From: Acidobacteriaceae bacterium
Lineage (GTDB): Bacteria; Acidobacteriota; Terriglobia; Terriglobales; Acidobacteriaceae
Length of the DNA: 58,999 nucleotides
Direction: 5' to 3'
NCBI GenBank assembly: GCA_030041305.1
Contig: JASHOC010000233.1
Location: 1 to 58,999 of the forward strand
Made by a program: the position numbers and the translations under genes. Shown here in pieces: positions 8,908 to 19,082 of this stretch. Below the pieces are notes generated by a model that saw only the letters and a list, made by a program, of their open reading frames with translations, was not told the origin of the DNA and did no database searches. Every line of letters starts with the position of its first letter. The first letter of the stretch is position 1.

Positions 8908-11529
8908 TTGGCAGTAATCATCAAAGTTCCCCGCATTGCAGTCAAAGCCACCTGGCGAAAAATCCTGATCGTCGTAGCCATGGTCTGTGGGATCGGACTG
9001 CTGGTGGCCGGGGGCGTCTTTTACTGGTCTTGGGCCAAGTACGGGCAGATCGTCAGTAGTCGGCTGAAAGAGCCGCTGTTTGTGCACACGGCGCAGATCT
9101 ACGCTGCGCCGCCGGAGGTGCGGCCGGGGCAGACGCTCAGTGCGCAGTGGGTGGTGCAGGAGCTGCAGCAGGCGGGATACACGGCCCAGGGGCAGACGCC
9201 GGTTTCCGCCATGGGTACATACGCCGCGGAGCCGGACACGGTGACGGTAAGCCCGGGACCGGATTCATACCACGATCAGGAGCGGGCGACAATCGGCTTT
9301 GCGAACGGGATGGTCAGCCAAATTGTGGGCGCCAACGGGGAACAACTGGCGTCCTACGAACTGGAGCCGCTGCTGGTGACGGGGCTTTCCGATCAGAGCC
9401 GGGCCAAGCGGCGACTGGTGACCTACGACGATCTGCCGAAGTACATGGCGCCGGCGGTGACGTCGATCGAGGACCGACGGTTCTTCCAGCACGGCGCGCT
9501 GGATTATGACGGCGTCCTGCGTTCGGTTGTGCACGATATGATGCCGGGACGCCACTCGCTGGAAGGCGCTTCGACCATCGATATGCAAGTGGCGAAGATG
9601 TTCTTCCTGACGCCGCAGCGCACCTTCAAGCGGAAATTTCTCCAGGTGATCATCGCGCTGCAGCTGGAACATCGCTTCTCGAAGCAGCAAATCTTTCAGA
9701 TGTACGCCAATGAGGCGCCGTTGGGAGAGGTGGGCAGCTACGCCATCGACGGGTTCGGGGAAGCGGCGCAAGCGTATTTCGGGAAGGACGTAGGGCAACT
9801 GGATCTGCCGGAGTGCGCGCTGCTGGCGGGCATGATCCAGAGCCCGAGCTGGCTGAATCCGTTCCGGCATGCAGATCGGGCCATGGTCCGGCGCAACGTG
9901 GTGCTCGACGCGATGGTGGAGACGGGGGCGATCACGAAGAAACAGGCGGAGCAGGCGAAGGCGAAGCCGATCGACGTGGTTCCCGGAGCCTTCGATTCGG
10001 GCGAAGCGCCATGGTTCACCGAGATGGCGCGGAACGAACTGCGGCAGCGGCTGAACGATCCGGACTACAACGAGCGGGGGCTGCGCATTTACACGTCCCT
10101 CGATCCACAGTTGCAGCAAGTGGCGCAGAATGCGGTGAGCGAAGGACTGAAACAAACCGACGAGGTGGTGCGGGCGCGATACAAGCGGCGGGTGCGGCTG
10201 GACGAGCGGCGCGGGATCAAAACCCCGCCGCTGGTGTATCCGCAGGTGGCGCTGGTGGCGCTGAATCCGCATACCGGCCAGGTGTTGGCGCTGGTGGGCG
10301 GACGAAATTACGCGACGAGCCAATTGGACCATGCCATTGCGCACCGGCCGACCGGTTCGATTTTCAAGCCGTTTGTGTACGCGGCGGCTTTCAACTCCTC
10401 GGTGGCGGGGACGCCGCTCACCAATCCCAGCGGGGTGAGCGGGATCTTTACGCCGCTGACTGTCCTGCACGACGAGCCGACAACGTTCACCTTCGACAAC
10501 GGACAGACATATTCGCCGCATGATTTTGAGAACGAGTATTTCGGGGATGTGCCGGCCGTGGAGGCGCTGTACCGTTCACTCAACAACGCAACGGTTGAGT
10601 TGGCGGAGATGGTGGGCTACGACAACGTGGCGAACCTGGCCCGTGCGGCGGGGATCACATCCGTTCAGCCGACGCCGGCGATGGCCATCGGATCGTACGA
10701 CGCGACGCCGCTCGAAATGGCGGGCGCGTACACGGTGTTCGCCAATGGCGGGGTGAAGATCGATCCGCGGATGCTGGTGAGCGTGCGGGTCCCCAACGGC
10801 AACGTGATTGCGAATTACACGCCGAACGCAACGCCGGTGCTGGATCCGCGGGCGGCGTTTCTGACGTTGAGCTTGATGGAGCAGGTGCTGAACAATCCGC
10901 ATGGGACGGGCGCAGGAATGCGGGGGATGGGCTTTACGGCGCCGGCGGCGGCCAAGACAGGCACGTCACACGACGCGTGGTTCGCAGGCTTTACCAGCAA
11001 TCTGCTGTGCGTGGTATGGGTGGGGAACGACGACTATAGCCAACTGAATATCGAAGGCGATCGGGCTGCGGGGCCGATCTGGGGCGACTTTATGAAGGCG
11101 GCGGTGCAGTTGCCACAGTACTCGGATACCGAGCAATTTGTCTCGCCGCCGGGCGTGGTGCAGATGCAGTTGGACGACAGAACCAACCTGCTGGCGGACG
11201 CTTCGTGCCCGGATGACTGGACAGCCACTTTCCTGGGGGGCACTCAGCCCACCGACACCTGCGATCACTCGATGGGCGACCAGCGGAACATCTTCCAAAG
11301 GATTTTTGGATTGGGCAAGCAGCCTGTCAATCCGCCACCGCCGCCGAACGTGGCTCAGCAGCCCAAGCCGGTGCCGCCGGGCGCGGCTCCCGCGCAGCCA
11401 GCGCAAACACAAAATCAGAATGCACCGCAGGCCCCTGAACAAAAGAAGAAGAAACCCGGCTTCTGGGCGCGGCTGTTCGGGCGCGGAAACAAACACAATT
11501 CGCAAGACCAGCAAAATCCGCAGCAATAG
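8908..11529 (+). CDS. Class A penicillin-binding protein (PBP1b-like transglycosylase/transpeptidase)
   Basis: This bifunctional enzyme polymerises lipid II and cross-links peptidoglycan on the outer face of the inner membrane. The 873-residue protein has one N-terminal membrane anchor (about residues 22-47), a PBP1b-like regulatory segment, and a GT51 domain with its catalytic Glu in EDRRFFQHGALD (E188) plus GASTIDMQVAK. The transpeptidase has the acyl-site TGSIFKPF (S484), SLNN (S557) and KTGTSHD (K683). The tail is rich in Pro/Gln and ends in a basic segment. The start is TTG at 8908; MAVIIKVPR leads directly into the anchor. It lies 185 bp after tRNA-Val and is apparently monocistronic. 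Confidence 0.95.
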   Translation: MAVIIKVPRIAVKATWRKILIVVAMVCGIGLLVAGGVFYWSWAKYGQIVSSRLKEPLFVHTAQIYAAPPEVRPGQTLSAQWVVQELQQAGYTAQGQTPVSAMGTYAAEPDTVTVSPGPDSYHDQERATIGFANGMVSQIVGANGEQLASYELEPLLVTGLSDQSRAKRRLVTYDDLPKYMAPAVTSIEDRRFFQHGALDYDGVLRSVVHDMMPGRHSLEGASTIDMQVAKMFFLTPQRTFKRKFLQVIIALQLEHRFSKQQIFQMYANEAPLGEVGSYAIDGFGEAAQAYFGKDVGQLDLPECALLAGMIQSPSWLNPFRHADRAMVRRNVVLDAMVETGAITKKQAEQAKAKPIDVVPGAFDSGEAPWFTEMARNELRQRLNDPDYNERGLRIYTSLDPQLQQVAQNAVSEGLKQTDEVVRARYKRRVRLDERRGIKTPPLVYPQVALVALNPHTGQVLALVGGRNYATSQLDHAIAHRPTGSIFKPFVYAAAFNSSVAGTPLTNPSGVSGIFTPLTVLHDEPTTFTFDNGQTYSPHDFENEYFGDVPAVEALYRSLNNATVELAEMVGYDNVANLARAAGITSVQPTPAMAIGSYDATPLEMAGAYTVFANGGVKIDPRMLVSVRVPNGNVIANYTPNATPVLDPRAAFLTLSLMEQVLNNPHGTGAGMRGMGFTAPAAAKTGTSHDAWFAGFTSNLLCVVWVGNDDYSQLNIEGDRAAGPIWGDFMKAAVQLPQYSDTEQFVSPPGVVQMQLDDRTNLLADASCPDDWTATFLGGTQPTDTCDHSMGDQRNIFQRIFGLGKQPVNPPPPPNVAQQPKPVPPGAAPAQPAQTQNQNAPQAPEQKKKKPGFWARLFGRGNKHNSQDQQNPQQ

Positions 11530-11695
11530 CCGCTAATTAGCAGGAGACGCGCTGCCGATGAAAGGATTCACCGCAGCCACGCATATCAGCGTGTTCATCT
11601 CAGCGTCGCTGCTACTGCGCAATTCCGGGCTCGTCGACGTCCCGCCGCTGGTTCGGCGGCGCGGCATGCAAGTCACCCGATTCAGCCAGCTCATT

Positions 11696-11712
11696 CATCA
11701 TTGCGAATGATG
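11696..11712. terminator. Short hairpin between convergent genes
   Basis: CATCATT-GCG-AATGATG forms a perfect 7-bp stem with a 3-nt loop in the 209-bp gap between the penicillin-binding protein gene and the convergent beta-helix gene. There is no T-run, so intrinsic termination is uncertain. Confidence 0.25.
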
Positions 11713-11738
11713 AGTTCGGCCAAATCAACCATAGCCCT

Positions 11739-13586
11739 TCACAGCTTCACCGAATACCGGCCACGCTCCAGAAATTCAAACGGCCCCGGAAATGGATTGT
11801 CGCGATCGCGTTGCCGCCCGGCAAAATCATTGTCGATCACGATGGGGCCGCCGTCACTGCGCTCAAAGGGAAGTCGCGGAATGGCGGCGAGGCCCAGTTC
11901 TTGCGATGTCACCAAGTTTCGCCGCTGCTTGCGCGCCCACTCGGCATCGAGGTTGATTTCGATCTTTTGCTGCGCATCGCTCCCGGTGATCTCGATTTGC
12001 GGATCAAATTCCGGTTCCAGCAACGGGTTTGCTTCCCGGGAACAGGGCCGCGCGTTTTCGAGGAAGACGTTCCCGCCGAACTGCATGGGCAGTCGCGTCT
12101 GGTTAAACGGGCTGAGATCCCCATTGGACGCCACAAGGTTGTTGAAGAATCGCATATCGCCGCTGGGATTGTCGTGAAAGCCAGCTATCTCAGTCGAATG
12201 CGCCTTCATGAACGGAGTCATGCGGCTATCGTACTGCGTCAGTTGCACGGCTCCGCACAGCAGATTATGGGCGAAGGCGCCGCCTTGCGAGTTCACATCC
12301 AGCGACCGTTTCGACAGAAAGAGATTATTGTCCACGACGAATGGCCCGTGATCCACCTCAACAAACAGATCGGTGGTCTCATTGTTGTAGAGCGCATTTC
12401 CCGTGACTCGTGTGCCCTGCGCCATCCAGTCCAGCCACATCCCCCGGTAGGTCCGAAAGATGCGATTATGGCTGATTTCCACATCGATTGCTGCATGGAA
12501 CTTGATCCCGGCAATCTCTGCGCCGCTGAAGAGCTCGCGGACGTGAATATCGTGAATGGTGTTCCCCGTGACCGCGCTGAACGCCGGCCCCAGGCTGCCC
12601 ACGATGCCAGTCTGCTCGCAGTGGCTGATGGTGTTGTTGCGCACGATATGATGGCCGATCTGCTCCCCGGACCAGCCGGCCTGGAGCGCCCGTTCGATGG
12701 TTTTCACGTAGCCTTCGGCGGTGTTGGCCGACGTGTTGTCATACTGGTCGCCATATTTGCCCAGCGCGATGCCCGAGCAAATCGAGTGCCGCACCACGTT
12801 GTTCTCGATGATCCATCCCTTGCTCCAGTGCGTGCCGATCAGGCCAATCTGCTCGGCGGTTGGCGGCGCCCAGGGCGTGGCCGCCTGGCGCAGCACAAAG
12901 CCGCGCACGGTGATGAAATCGACGCCCGTCTTTTCCGGATAGAACACCGTCCGGCGCACATTGATCTCGGTCAGGCGGGGATTCGGGTCCACGTCTCTGA
13001 ACTGCGCCCAGATCGTGGTCGTTTCCGGGTTCACTTGCGCAAACCACAGCGGGGGGCCTGCATGGTTCTGCAGAACCTCATCGCGCGTTGCCGCCTCGGT
13101 CAGCCATTGGCCGTCCAGGTAAACCGCGCCGGTGTGATGCACGCGCCCTCGCGGGTCAAACCAGTCGCCATGAATCACATCGTTGTAAGGATTGAAGTCC
13201 CCGAACATGCTGTTGGGGACGTTCACCTTCCACACGTCGCGTTGCACCGGCGTCCACCCCGAAACTGCTTCTGCGCCGCTGATCTCCGCGCGCTCTCCGG
13301 GAGCGGCCTGGTAGACGATGCGCTCGACGTCGGAATTCCCGCCGCGCGGAGGCGCCACGCGTTCGCGGTACACGCCCTCGAGCACCGTGATCACTTCGCC
13401 CGGCATGGCCAGCGCCGCCGCAGCAGATATAGTCCGGAGGGGACGGGATGGGGCGCCGTCGTCACGGTCGTTTCCACTTGGCGCAACGTGGTACTGACGC
13501 CCGCCCGGCGGCTGCGCAGCGCCCAAAAATGCGGAGCAGGCAAGGGAAGCGCCGCCGGTTTTCAGGAATTCTCTTCGTGTGGCCAT
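11739..13586 (-). CDS. Tat-exported right-handed parallel beta-helix protein
   Basis: The 615-residue product starts MATRREFLKTGGASLACSAF, a twin-arginine signal (RREFLK), so export in folded form is expected. The N-terminal YHVAPSGNDRDDG...PLRTISAAAALAMPGEVITV block is typical of pectate-lyase-like beta-helix proteins. It is followed by repeated rungs such as IIENNVVRHS, HIVRNNTISHC, VTGNTIHDIH and VTGNALYNNET. Such proteins are usually polysaccharide lyases or hydrolases, but no catalytic set could be assigned. The open frame extends upstream to 13703; I start at 13586 because the Tat motif begins there. It is divergent from the sugar-acid dehydratase gene. Confidence 0.8.
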   Translation of the reverse strand: MATRREFLKTGGASLACSAFLGAAQPPGGRQYHVAPSGNDRDDGAPSRPLRTISAAAALAMPGEVITVLEGVYRERVAPPRGGNSDVERIVYQAAPGERAEISGAEAVSGWTPVQRDVWKVNVPNSMFGDFNPYNDVIHGDWFDPRGRVHHTGAVYLDGQWLTEAATRDEVLQNHAGPPLWFAQVNPETTTIWAQFRDVDPNPRLTEINVRRTVFYPEKTGVDFITVRGFVLRQAATPWAPPTAEQIGLIGTHWSKGWIIENNVVRHSICSGIALGKYGDQYDNTSANTAEGYVKTIERALQAGWSGEQIGHHIVRNNTISHCEQTGIVGSLGPAFSAVTGNTIHDIHVRELFSGAEIAGIKFHAAIDVEISHNRIFRTYRGMWLDWMAQGTRVTGNALYNNETTDLFVEVDHGPFVVDNNLFLSKRSLDVNSQGGAFAHNLLCGAVQLTQYDSRMTPFMKAHSTEIAGFHDNPSGDMRFFNNLVASNGDLSPFNQTRLPMQFGGNVFLENARPCSREANPLLEPEFDPQIEITGSDAQQKIEINLDAEWARKQRRNLVTSQELGLAAIPRLPFERSDGGPIVIDNDFAGRQRDRDNPFPGPFEFLERGRYSVKL

Positions 13587-13844
13587 ATGGATCGGTCCGA
13601 TTACTGCATGCCGCTCTAACCTATCGAGGATATCCTGTCCAAGTGCCATTGGCATTGCGAGATCCCGAAGGAAAAAGAAGGGCCTTCGCGGATGTTCAAC
13701 CACGCGGTCGAATCGGCACCATCAACTGCATGGCGAGGATGGCCGCGTTTCTCGCATCAAATGACTCAACCCTTATTAGCGGCGCTACCGTTCCGGTGGG
13801 CGGTGGCACAAGCATCGGAAGCGAACAGTCCTGGTGGTGAACTC

Positions 13845-15026
13845 ATGACCAGAATCACTGCTCTCAAGACGGTCGTCGTCAACGCAGAGATGCGCAACTG
13901 GGTCTTCGTGAAGGTGGAGACAAGCATGCCCGGCCTCTACGGCTGGGGCGAAGCTTCTCTGGAGTGGAAGACGCGCAGCGTGGTGGGCGCTGTCCAGGAT
14001 TTCGAGCCCATGGTGGTGGGCGAAGACCCGACGCGCATCGAGCATTTGTATCAGAAGCTATACCGCCAGTCCTTCTGGCGCACAGGCGTGATCGGATTGT
14101 CGGCAATCTCAGGGATCGAGCAGGCCTGCTGGGACATTCTGGGCAAGTCGCTGAACCAGCCGGTGTACAAGCTGCTGGGCGGCGCGGTTCGCGAGCGCGT
14201 GCGTATGTACACGCACCTGGGCGGCGGCGATATGCGTGCTGTCTATGACTCGCAGAACCTCGGTGACCCGCAGGTGTTCGTGGATCGTGCGCTTGAGGTG
14301 ATCGCCAGGGGTTACACGGCGGTGAAAGTGTTGCTAACGCCGCCTACAGAACCGCTGAACAGTATCGCGGCCTATAAGTCTGCGGAGCGGACAATGGAAG
14401 CCCTTCGCACCGCAGTCGGCGATGACGTGGACATCATGATCGACTGCCATGGCCGGCATTTTCTAGGCAATGCCGTCGAGTTCTGCCGTGTGCTGGCGCC
14501 CTATCGGCCACTGTTTGTGGAAGAACCCGTTCCGCCGGAGAACGTGGACGTCATGGCCGAGGTGCGAAGGCTCAGTCCGGTTCCCATCGCGACGGGAGAA
14601 CGGCTGGTCACGCGCTTCCAATTCCGCGAAGTGTTCGAAAAGCTGGCGTGTCACGTCATCCAGCCCGATCTTTGCCATTGCGGCGGTCTTTGGGAGGCAA
14701 AGAAGATCGCCGCGATGGCGGAGGTGTACACCATGGGGGTTGCGCCCCACAATCCGCTGGGCCCCGTGGCCAATGCGGCCGCTCTGCACTTCGACCTCAG
14801 CACGCCCAACTTTCTAATCCAGGAAGATATGTTGACCGACGTCCCCTGGCGCTGGGAGGTAGTGGAGCGCGCGCTGGAATCGCGCGACGGTTTTTGGCTT
14901 CCCAGCGATGCGCCGGGACTCGGAGTCGAAGTGAATGAGGCCGCTGCCGCTCGCCACCCATTCGCGCAGGAAACCGTGCATTCAACCACAGTGCGCGCCG
15001 GTGACGGCGCCGTTCTCGACTGGTAG
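13845..15026 (+). CDS. Enolase-superfamily sugar-acid dehydratase, galactonate dehydratase-like
   Basis: A 393-residue mandelate racemase/muconate lactonising family enzyme. These abstract the proton alpha to a carboxylate, here probably to dehydrate a sugar acid to its 2-keto-3-deoxy form. Features are LYGWGEASLEWK and a capping domain, a barrel with VDIMIDCHGRH (metal ligand Asp), LFVEEPVPPEN (Glu ligand), IATGERLVTRFQF (Glu ligand) and VAPHNPLGPVANAAALH with the His/Asn-Pro-Leu-Gly signature typical of galactonate dehydratases. I use ATG 13845, preceded by GGTGGTGA. The next gene is a secreted GH3, consistent with sugar use. Substrate is inferred. Confidence 0.82.
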   Translation: MTRITALKTVVVNAEMRNWVFVKVETSMPGLYGWGEASLEWKTRSVVGAVQDFEPMVVGEDPTRIEHLYQKLYRQSFWRTGVIGLSAISGIEQACWDILGKSLNQPVYKLLGGAVRERVRMYTHLGGGDMRAVYDSQNLGDPQVFVDRALEVIARGYTAVKVLLTPPTEPLNSIAAYKSAERTMEALRTAVGDDVDIMIDCHGRHFLGNAVEFCRVLAPYRPLFVEEPVPPENVDVMAEVRRLSPVPIATGERLVTRFQFREVFEKLACHVIQPDLCHCGGLWEAKKIAAMAEVYTMGVAPHNPLGPVANAAALHFDLSTPNFLIQEDMLTDVPWRWEVVERALESRDGFWLPSDAPGLGVEVNEAAAARHPFAQETVHSTTVRAGDGAVLDW

Positions 15027-15223
15027 CCGCGTGAAAATCGCACCGGCAATCGTGGTTGATTGCGGACCATTCGGTTGACACTCTTTGTCGTATCGGTCTT
15101 TAATGGCGCGCAGCTTGATCCGGACTATGGAACGTACGACAAGAGCCTGGAGCCGCCATTCATGAGGTTGCTCTTGGCCACCAGCTATTGATTCGGATCG
15201 GACTGAGAAGAAGGAGTACGGAT

Positions 15224-17443
15224 GTGGCGGGTCGCTGGCTATCAGCTCGATTTGAGATTGTCGCCGCAGCCGCATTGGGTGCGATGTGCCTTAACCAATG
15301 CCTGTTTCCCAACGAAGCTGGCGCGCAGACTCCTTCCAGAGTCGTGGCCAGGCCTGCCGAGGACGCAGTACATTCTGCTACGAAAAGGCCATGGATGAAT
15401 CCGTCATTGTCTCCGGAGGAAAGGGCGAACCTTCTCATCGCCGCAATGACCCTCAATGACAAGATTGCGATGTTGCATGGAGTTACCGCACCGAAGAAAA
15501 AGGCTGCAAACGCGTATGACTTCGCGCTGCCTCCTATTGGCTACGTAGGATATGTCCCTCCGAACCCGCGACTCGGCATTCCCGCTCTCACTCTCGCGGA
15601 TGGAAGGGCAGGAGTAGGCAACATGGCAAAAGACGTGACATTGCTGCCGGCTCCCATCGCAGCAGCGTCGAGCTGGGATCCTGTGCTGCTGAATGAATTC
15701 GGTCATTTGCTGGGCAACGAAGAGTGGGGCAAGGGAACCAACGTTGCGCTATCGCCTTCCATCGACGTGGTGCGCGTGCCCGAGTGGGGCAGGACCTTCG
15801 AGAGTTATGGAGAGGATCCCTATTTCAATGGGGTCATGGCGGCTGCCGAGATCCAGGGCATTCAAAGCGAAGGTCCCATCGCAAACGCCAATATGTACCT
15901 CACGATGAATCAGGAAAGCGATCGTTTCCGTGAAGATTCCATCGTGGACGAGAGGACCATGCAGGAAATCTATCTTCTGCCCTTCGCGGCAGCGGTCGAG
16001 GAGGGGCATGTCGGAACATTGATGTGCGCGTACGTCAAGACGAACGAGATTTATTCATGTCAGAACGCCCAGATTCTGGGAGATTTCGTGCGCAAGCAAC
16101 TGGGATTCCAGGGATGGGTCATGAGTGACTGGGGAGCGACTCACTCCACAGTGGACGCGGCAAATCATGGGCTCGACCAACAGATGCCGGATGACTCCTA
16201 TTTCGGCGCTGCGCTCAAAGCTGCGGTCCTTGCCGATAGAGTGAGCCAAGCGAAGATCGACGAGCATGTGCGTCACATTCTGGCGACGATGTTCAAATTT
16301 GGGCTATTTGACAAGGCGCCGGGCGGGACTTGGATGTCGAACGTGCGCAGCCGGCAGCACGATCAATTTTCGCGGCATGTTGCTGAGCAGGGCACGATCC
16401 TATTGAAGAATGACGGCGACCTTCTTCCCTTGAAAGAAGGACCATCGATTGCTGTGATCGGCGAGGCCGGAAAGAACAAGCCGAAAGCAGAAGGAGGCGG
16501 CAGCTCCGGAGTGGCGCCTCCCTATGTCGTGAGCCCGTGGGAAGGGATTAGGAAGCGAGCCGGTTCGGGGGGCAACATTTCGTATGACGATGGCGACGAT
16601 CCCGCGAAGGCGGCGGAAGTGGCGTCTACCGCGCAAACTGCGATCGTGGTCGTACACACCGACGAAACAGAGGGTAGCGATCGGCCTAACCTTCAGCTTC
16701 CGGGCAACCAGGACCAGCTCATCCAGGCAGTTGCGAAGGTCAACAGGAGGACTCTTGTCGTGCTCGATACCGGCGGCCCTGTCCTGATGCTGTGGGTCAA
16801 TCAGGTGGCGGCAATTGTGGAAGCCTGGTACCCAGGGCAGGAGGATGGCAATGCGCTCGCCGCGGTCCTGTTCGGCGACGTGAACCCTTCAGCACGGTTG
16901 CCGCTTACCCTTCCCCGAACCGCTGAGGCAATACCCACCTCGCGCAAGGAACAATGGCCGGGAGTGGAAGGCCATTCTACTTACTCGGAACGCCTGAATG
17001 TGGGTTACCGGTGGTATGACGCGACCGGGACGGAACCACTCTTCCCGTTCGGATTTGGCCTGTCCTACACAACCTTCCGAGTCAGCCATCTCTCGATCAA
17101 ACGCCATACCTTGAGCGCCGACGAGCTGCTGCATGGAGCAACTGCGTCCATAACCGTCGATGTGACCAACACCGGCGCACGAGATGGAGCCGAAGTGGTG
17201 CAGCTCTATGTGGCGCACCCTGCAGCCAATGGCGAACCGCCTCATCAGCTCTTTGCATTCGGGAAGGTGTCACTACGTCGCGAAGAAACAAAACCCCTGA
17301 AGCTGAGCGTGGATCGCCGCGCCTTTTCCATCTACAATCCAACAGACCACCGGTGGAAGGTCAAGCCAGGCGCATACGGCATCCTGGTCGGGACTTCCTC
17401 TCGCGATCTGCCGTTGAAGGGGACAATCACTGTTCAGAAATGA
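15224..17443 (+). CDS. Secreted glycoside hydrolase family 3 (beta-glucosidase/xylosidase-like)
   Basis: A 739-residue GH3 enzyme removing terminal beta-linked sugars. It has a cleavable signal region (FEIVAAAALGAMCL...GAQT), the GH3 barrel, a nucleophile Asp in WVMSDWGATHS (about D302), the (alpha/beta)6 sandwich (EQGTILLKNDGDLLPL, PGQEDGNALAAVLFGDVNPS) and a C-terminal FnIII-like domain (FGFGLSYTTF onward). The GTG at 15224 is preferred: AAGGAG lies 7 nt upstream. The TTG at 15188 in the same frame has no such site. Exact sugar specificity cannot be read. Confidence 0.93.
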   Translation: MAGRWLSARFEIVAAAALGAMCLNQCLFPNEAGAQTPSRVVARPAEDAVHSATKRPWMNPSLSPEERANLLIAAMTLNDKIAMLHGVTAPKKKAANAYDFALPPIGYVGYVPPNPRLGIPALTLADGRAGVGNMAKDVTLLPAPIAAASSWDPVLLNEFGHLLGNEEWGKGTNVALSPSIDVVRVPEWGRTFESYGEDPYFNGVMAAAEIQGIQSEGPIANANMYLTMNQESDRFREDSIVDERTMQEIYLLPFAAAVEEGHVGTLMCAYVKTNEIYSCQNAQILGDFVRKQLGFQGWVMSDWGATHSTVDAANHGLDQQMPDDSYFGAALKAAVLADRVSQAKIDEHVRHILATMFKFGLFDKAPGGTWMSNVRSRQHDQFSRHVAEQGTILLKNDGDLLPLKEGPSIAVIGEAGKNKPKAEGGGSSGVAPPYVVSPWEGIRKRAGSGGNISYDDGDDPAKAAEVASTAQTAIVVVHTDETEGSDRPNLQLPGNQDQLIQAVAKVNRRTLVVLDTGGPVLMLWVNQVAAIVEAWYPGQEDGNALAAVLFGDVNPSARLPLTLPRTAEAIPTSRKEQWPGVEGHSTYSERLNVGYRWYDATGTEPLFPFGFGLSYTTFRVSHLSIKRHTLSADELLHGATASITVDVTNTGARDGAEVVQLYVAHPAANGEPPHQLFAFGKVSLRREETKPLKLSVDRRAFSIYNPTDHRWKVKPGAYGILVGTSSRDLPLKGTITVQK

Positions 17444-17480
17444 TCAAGATTGTTTCCGTTGAGACAACTCTATCTCGCGT

Positions 17481-18860
17481 CTAGCGCGCGACGGACCGGG
17501 CGCAGCGGATGATCGCATCGATGCTCCGCTCCACATCGTCATCGGTGGTGGACCAGTTACTGACGCTGATGCGCATGGCGGTGCGGCCCTGCCAAACAGT
17601 GGCTCCGCACCAGCATGTGCCGTCCTGCTGAATGGCGGCAATGGTTGCATGGGTTTGCTCGGGCGCGCCAAAGGAGACGAGAACCTGATTGAGCACAACC
17701 TCGTTGAGAACGGCGAAGCCTGCGGCGCGGAGAGCCTCGCAGAAGCGGCGGGCTTGACGGCAGTTGCGTTCGATCAATTCGGCGACGCCGCGGCGGCCGA
17801 GCGAGCAGAGGGCGGCGTAGACAGGAATGGCGCGAGCGCGGCGGGATTCCTCCGGGACAAACTCGTGAGGATCACGCTCGGCGCCGGTAGCAAGGATGTA
17901 GGCGGCGGCGAGCGACATGGCGCTGCGATGGGCGGCTTCGTCGGCACAGAGGACGAGGCCGCAGTCGTAGGGCACGTTGAGCCACTTGTGCGCATCGCTG
18001 GCGACAGAGTCGGCGCGCTCGATGCCGCGCACGAGGTGCGCGTGTTGGGGCGCGGCTGCAGCCCAGAGTCCGAAGGCGCCGTCGACGTGGAGCCAGGCGC
18101 CACGTTCTTGAGCAGCGTCCGCGATGTTCGAGAGAGGATCGAAGGCGCCGGTGTTGACGTTGCCGGCCTGGGCGCACACGATGCAGGGTCCTGAGGTTTC
18201 GCGGAGGGCGGTGGCGAGGCAATTGGCGCGCATGCGGCCCTGTTCGTCGGCAGGGATCTTGCGCATGCGGGCGGAGCCGAGGCCGAGCAGCCGGAGCGCG
18301 AGGACGATGGTGTAGTGAGATTCTTCGTTGACGCAGATATCGATAGGCGGAGCGCCGTTGAGTCCGTCGGCTTCGATGTCCCAGCCCGCTTTACGCAGGA
18401 CGGCGTGCCGGGCGCAGGCAAGTGAAGTGAAGTTAGCCATGTGGCCGCCGGTGACGAAGCCGACGCTCATGGCGGGGGGAAGGCCCGCGAGGTCGCGGAG
18501 CCAGGAGCCCGTGATCTGCTCAATGGTGGAGGCGAGCGGCGAGTGCACAAAGGTGCATGCGTTCTGATCCCACGTGGAGACGAGCCAGTCGGCAGCGAGC
18601 GCGGCGGGCACACTGCCGCCGACGACGAAGCCGAAGTAGCGGGGCCCAGCGGAGGCGACCGTCCCGACGTTGCCGGCGCTAATGAGGGCTCCGATGACGG
18701 CAGCGGGCGGAGCGCCGTTTTCGGGCAATGGGCCTCCCAGGGATGCGCGCAATTGCTCGGAGGATGCGCTCGCGCGGACCGGGCGCGCGGGGAGGGTCTC
18801 AAACCAAGTGCGAGCGTGGCCGTGCGCGATGTCGAGAAGAGCGGGGATGTTCTGGTACAT
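17481..18860 (-). CDS. PLP-dependent group II decarboxylase (aromatic-L-amino-acid type)
   Basis: A 459-residue fold-type I enzyme related to aromatic amino acid, tyrosine and glutamate decarboxylases. The PLP lysine is in SDAHKWLNVPYDCG (K292). Other features are VGFVTGGHMANFTSL and LHVDGAFGLWAA (the Asp contacting the pyridine nitrogen). I start at ATG 18858-18860; a GTG at 18917 would add 19 proline-rich residues. It lies directly downstream of the respiratory operon on the same strand but 222 bp away. Substrate unknown. Confidence 0.85.
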   Translation of the reverse strand: MYQNIPALLDIAHGHARTWFETLPARPVRASASSEQLRASLGGPLPENGAPPAAVIGALISAGNVGTVASAGPRYFGFVVGGSVPAALAADWLVSTWDQNACTFVHSPLASTIEQITGSWLRDLAGLPPAMSVGFVTGGHMANFTSLACARHAVLRKAGWDIEADGLNGAPPIDICVNEESHYTIVLALRLLGLGSARMRKIPADEQGRMRANCLATALRETSGPCIVCAQAGNVNTGAFDPLSNIADAAQERGAWLHVDGAFGLWAAAAPQHAHLVRGIERADSVASDAHKWLNVPYDCGLVLCADEAAHRSAMSLAAAYILATGAERDPHEFVPEESRRARAIPVYAALCSLGRRGVAELIERNCRQARRFCEALRAAGFAVLNEVVLNQVLVSFGAPEQTHATIAAIQQDGTCWCGATVWQGRTAMRISVSNWSTTDDDVERSIDAIIRCARSVAR

Positions 18861-19082
18861 AAGCTCATCTTCGCCGGGCGAAGCGGGACAGGGCAATGCT
18901 GGCGCAGCGGACGGCACGCATTTCGCGGCGCGTGGAGATCTATCCCAGGGTCTGCGATGATTGACCGGAAAGTCTAAACCGGGGATCGAAGCTGTCGATG
19001 CCTACGCCCGGGCATCTGGACGATCGCTGCCGTCCATGAGGAAATCTGTCAAGGGAAGAACGCAAGATCGGATGGCGCGGTT

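Noticed and set aside
9265..10521. 418-codon minus-strand frame inside the penicillin-binding protein gene
   Set aside because: Overlaps conserved catalytic motifs on the other strand and has no recognisable domain.
11811..13619. 602-codon plus-strand frame opposite the beta-helix gene
   Set aside because: It is antisense to a gene with a clear Tat signal and beta-helix rungs, is His/Arg/Gly-rich, and resembles no protein; a GC-rich shadow.
13692..13844. N-terminal extension of the sugar-acid dehydratase
   Set aside because: The added 51 residues do not fit enolase-superfamily N-termini; the ATG at 13845 does and has a ribosome site.
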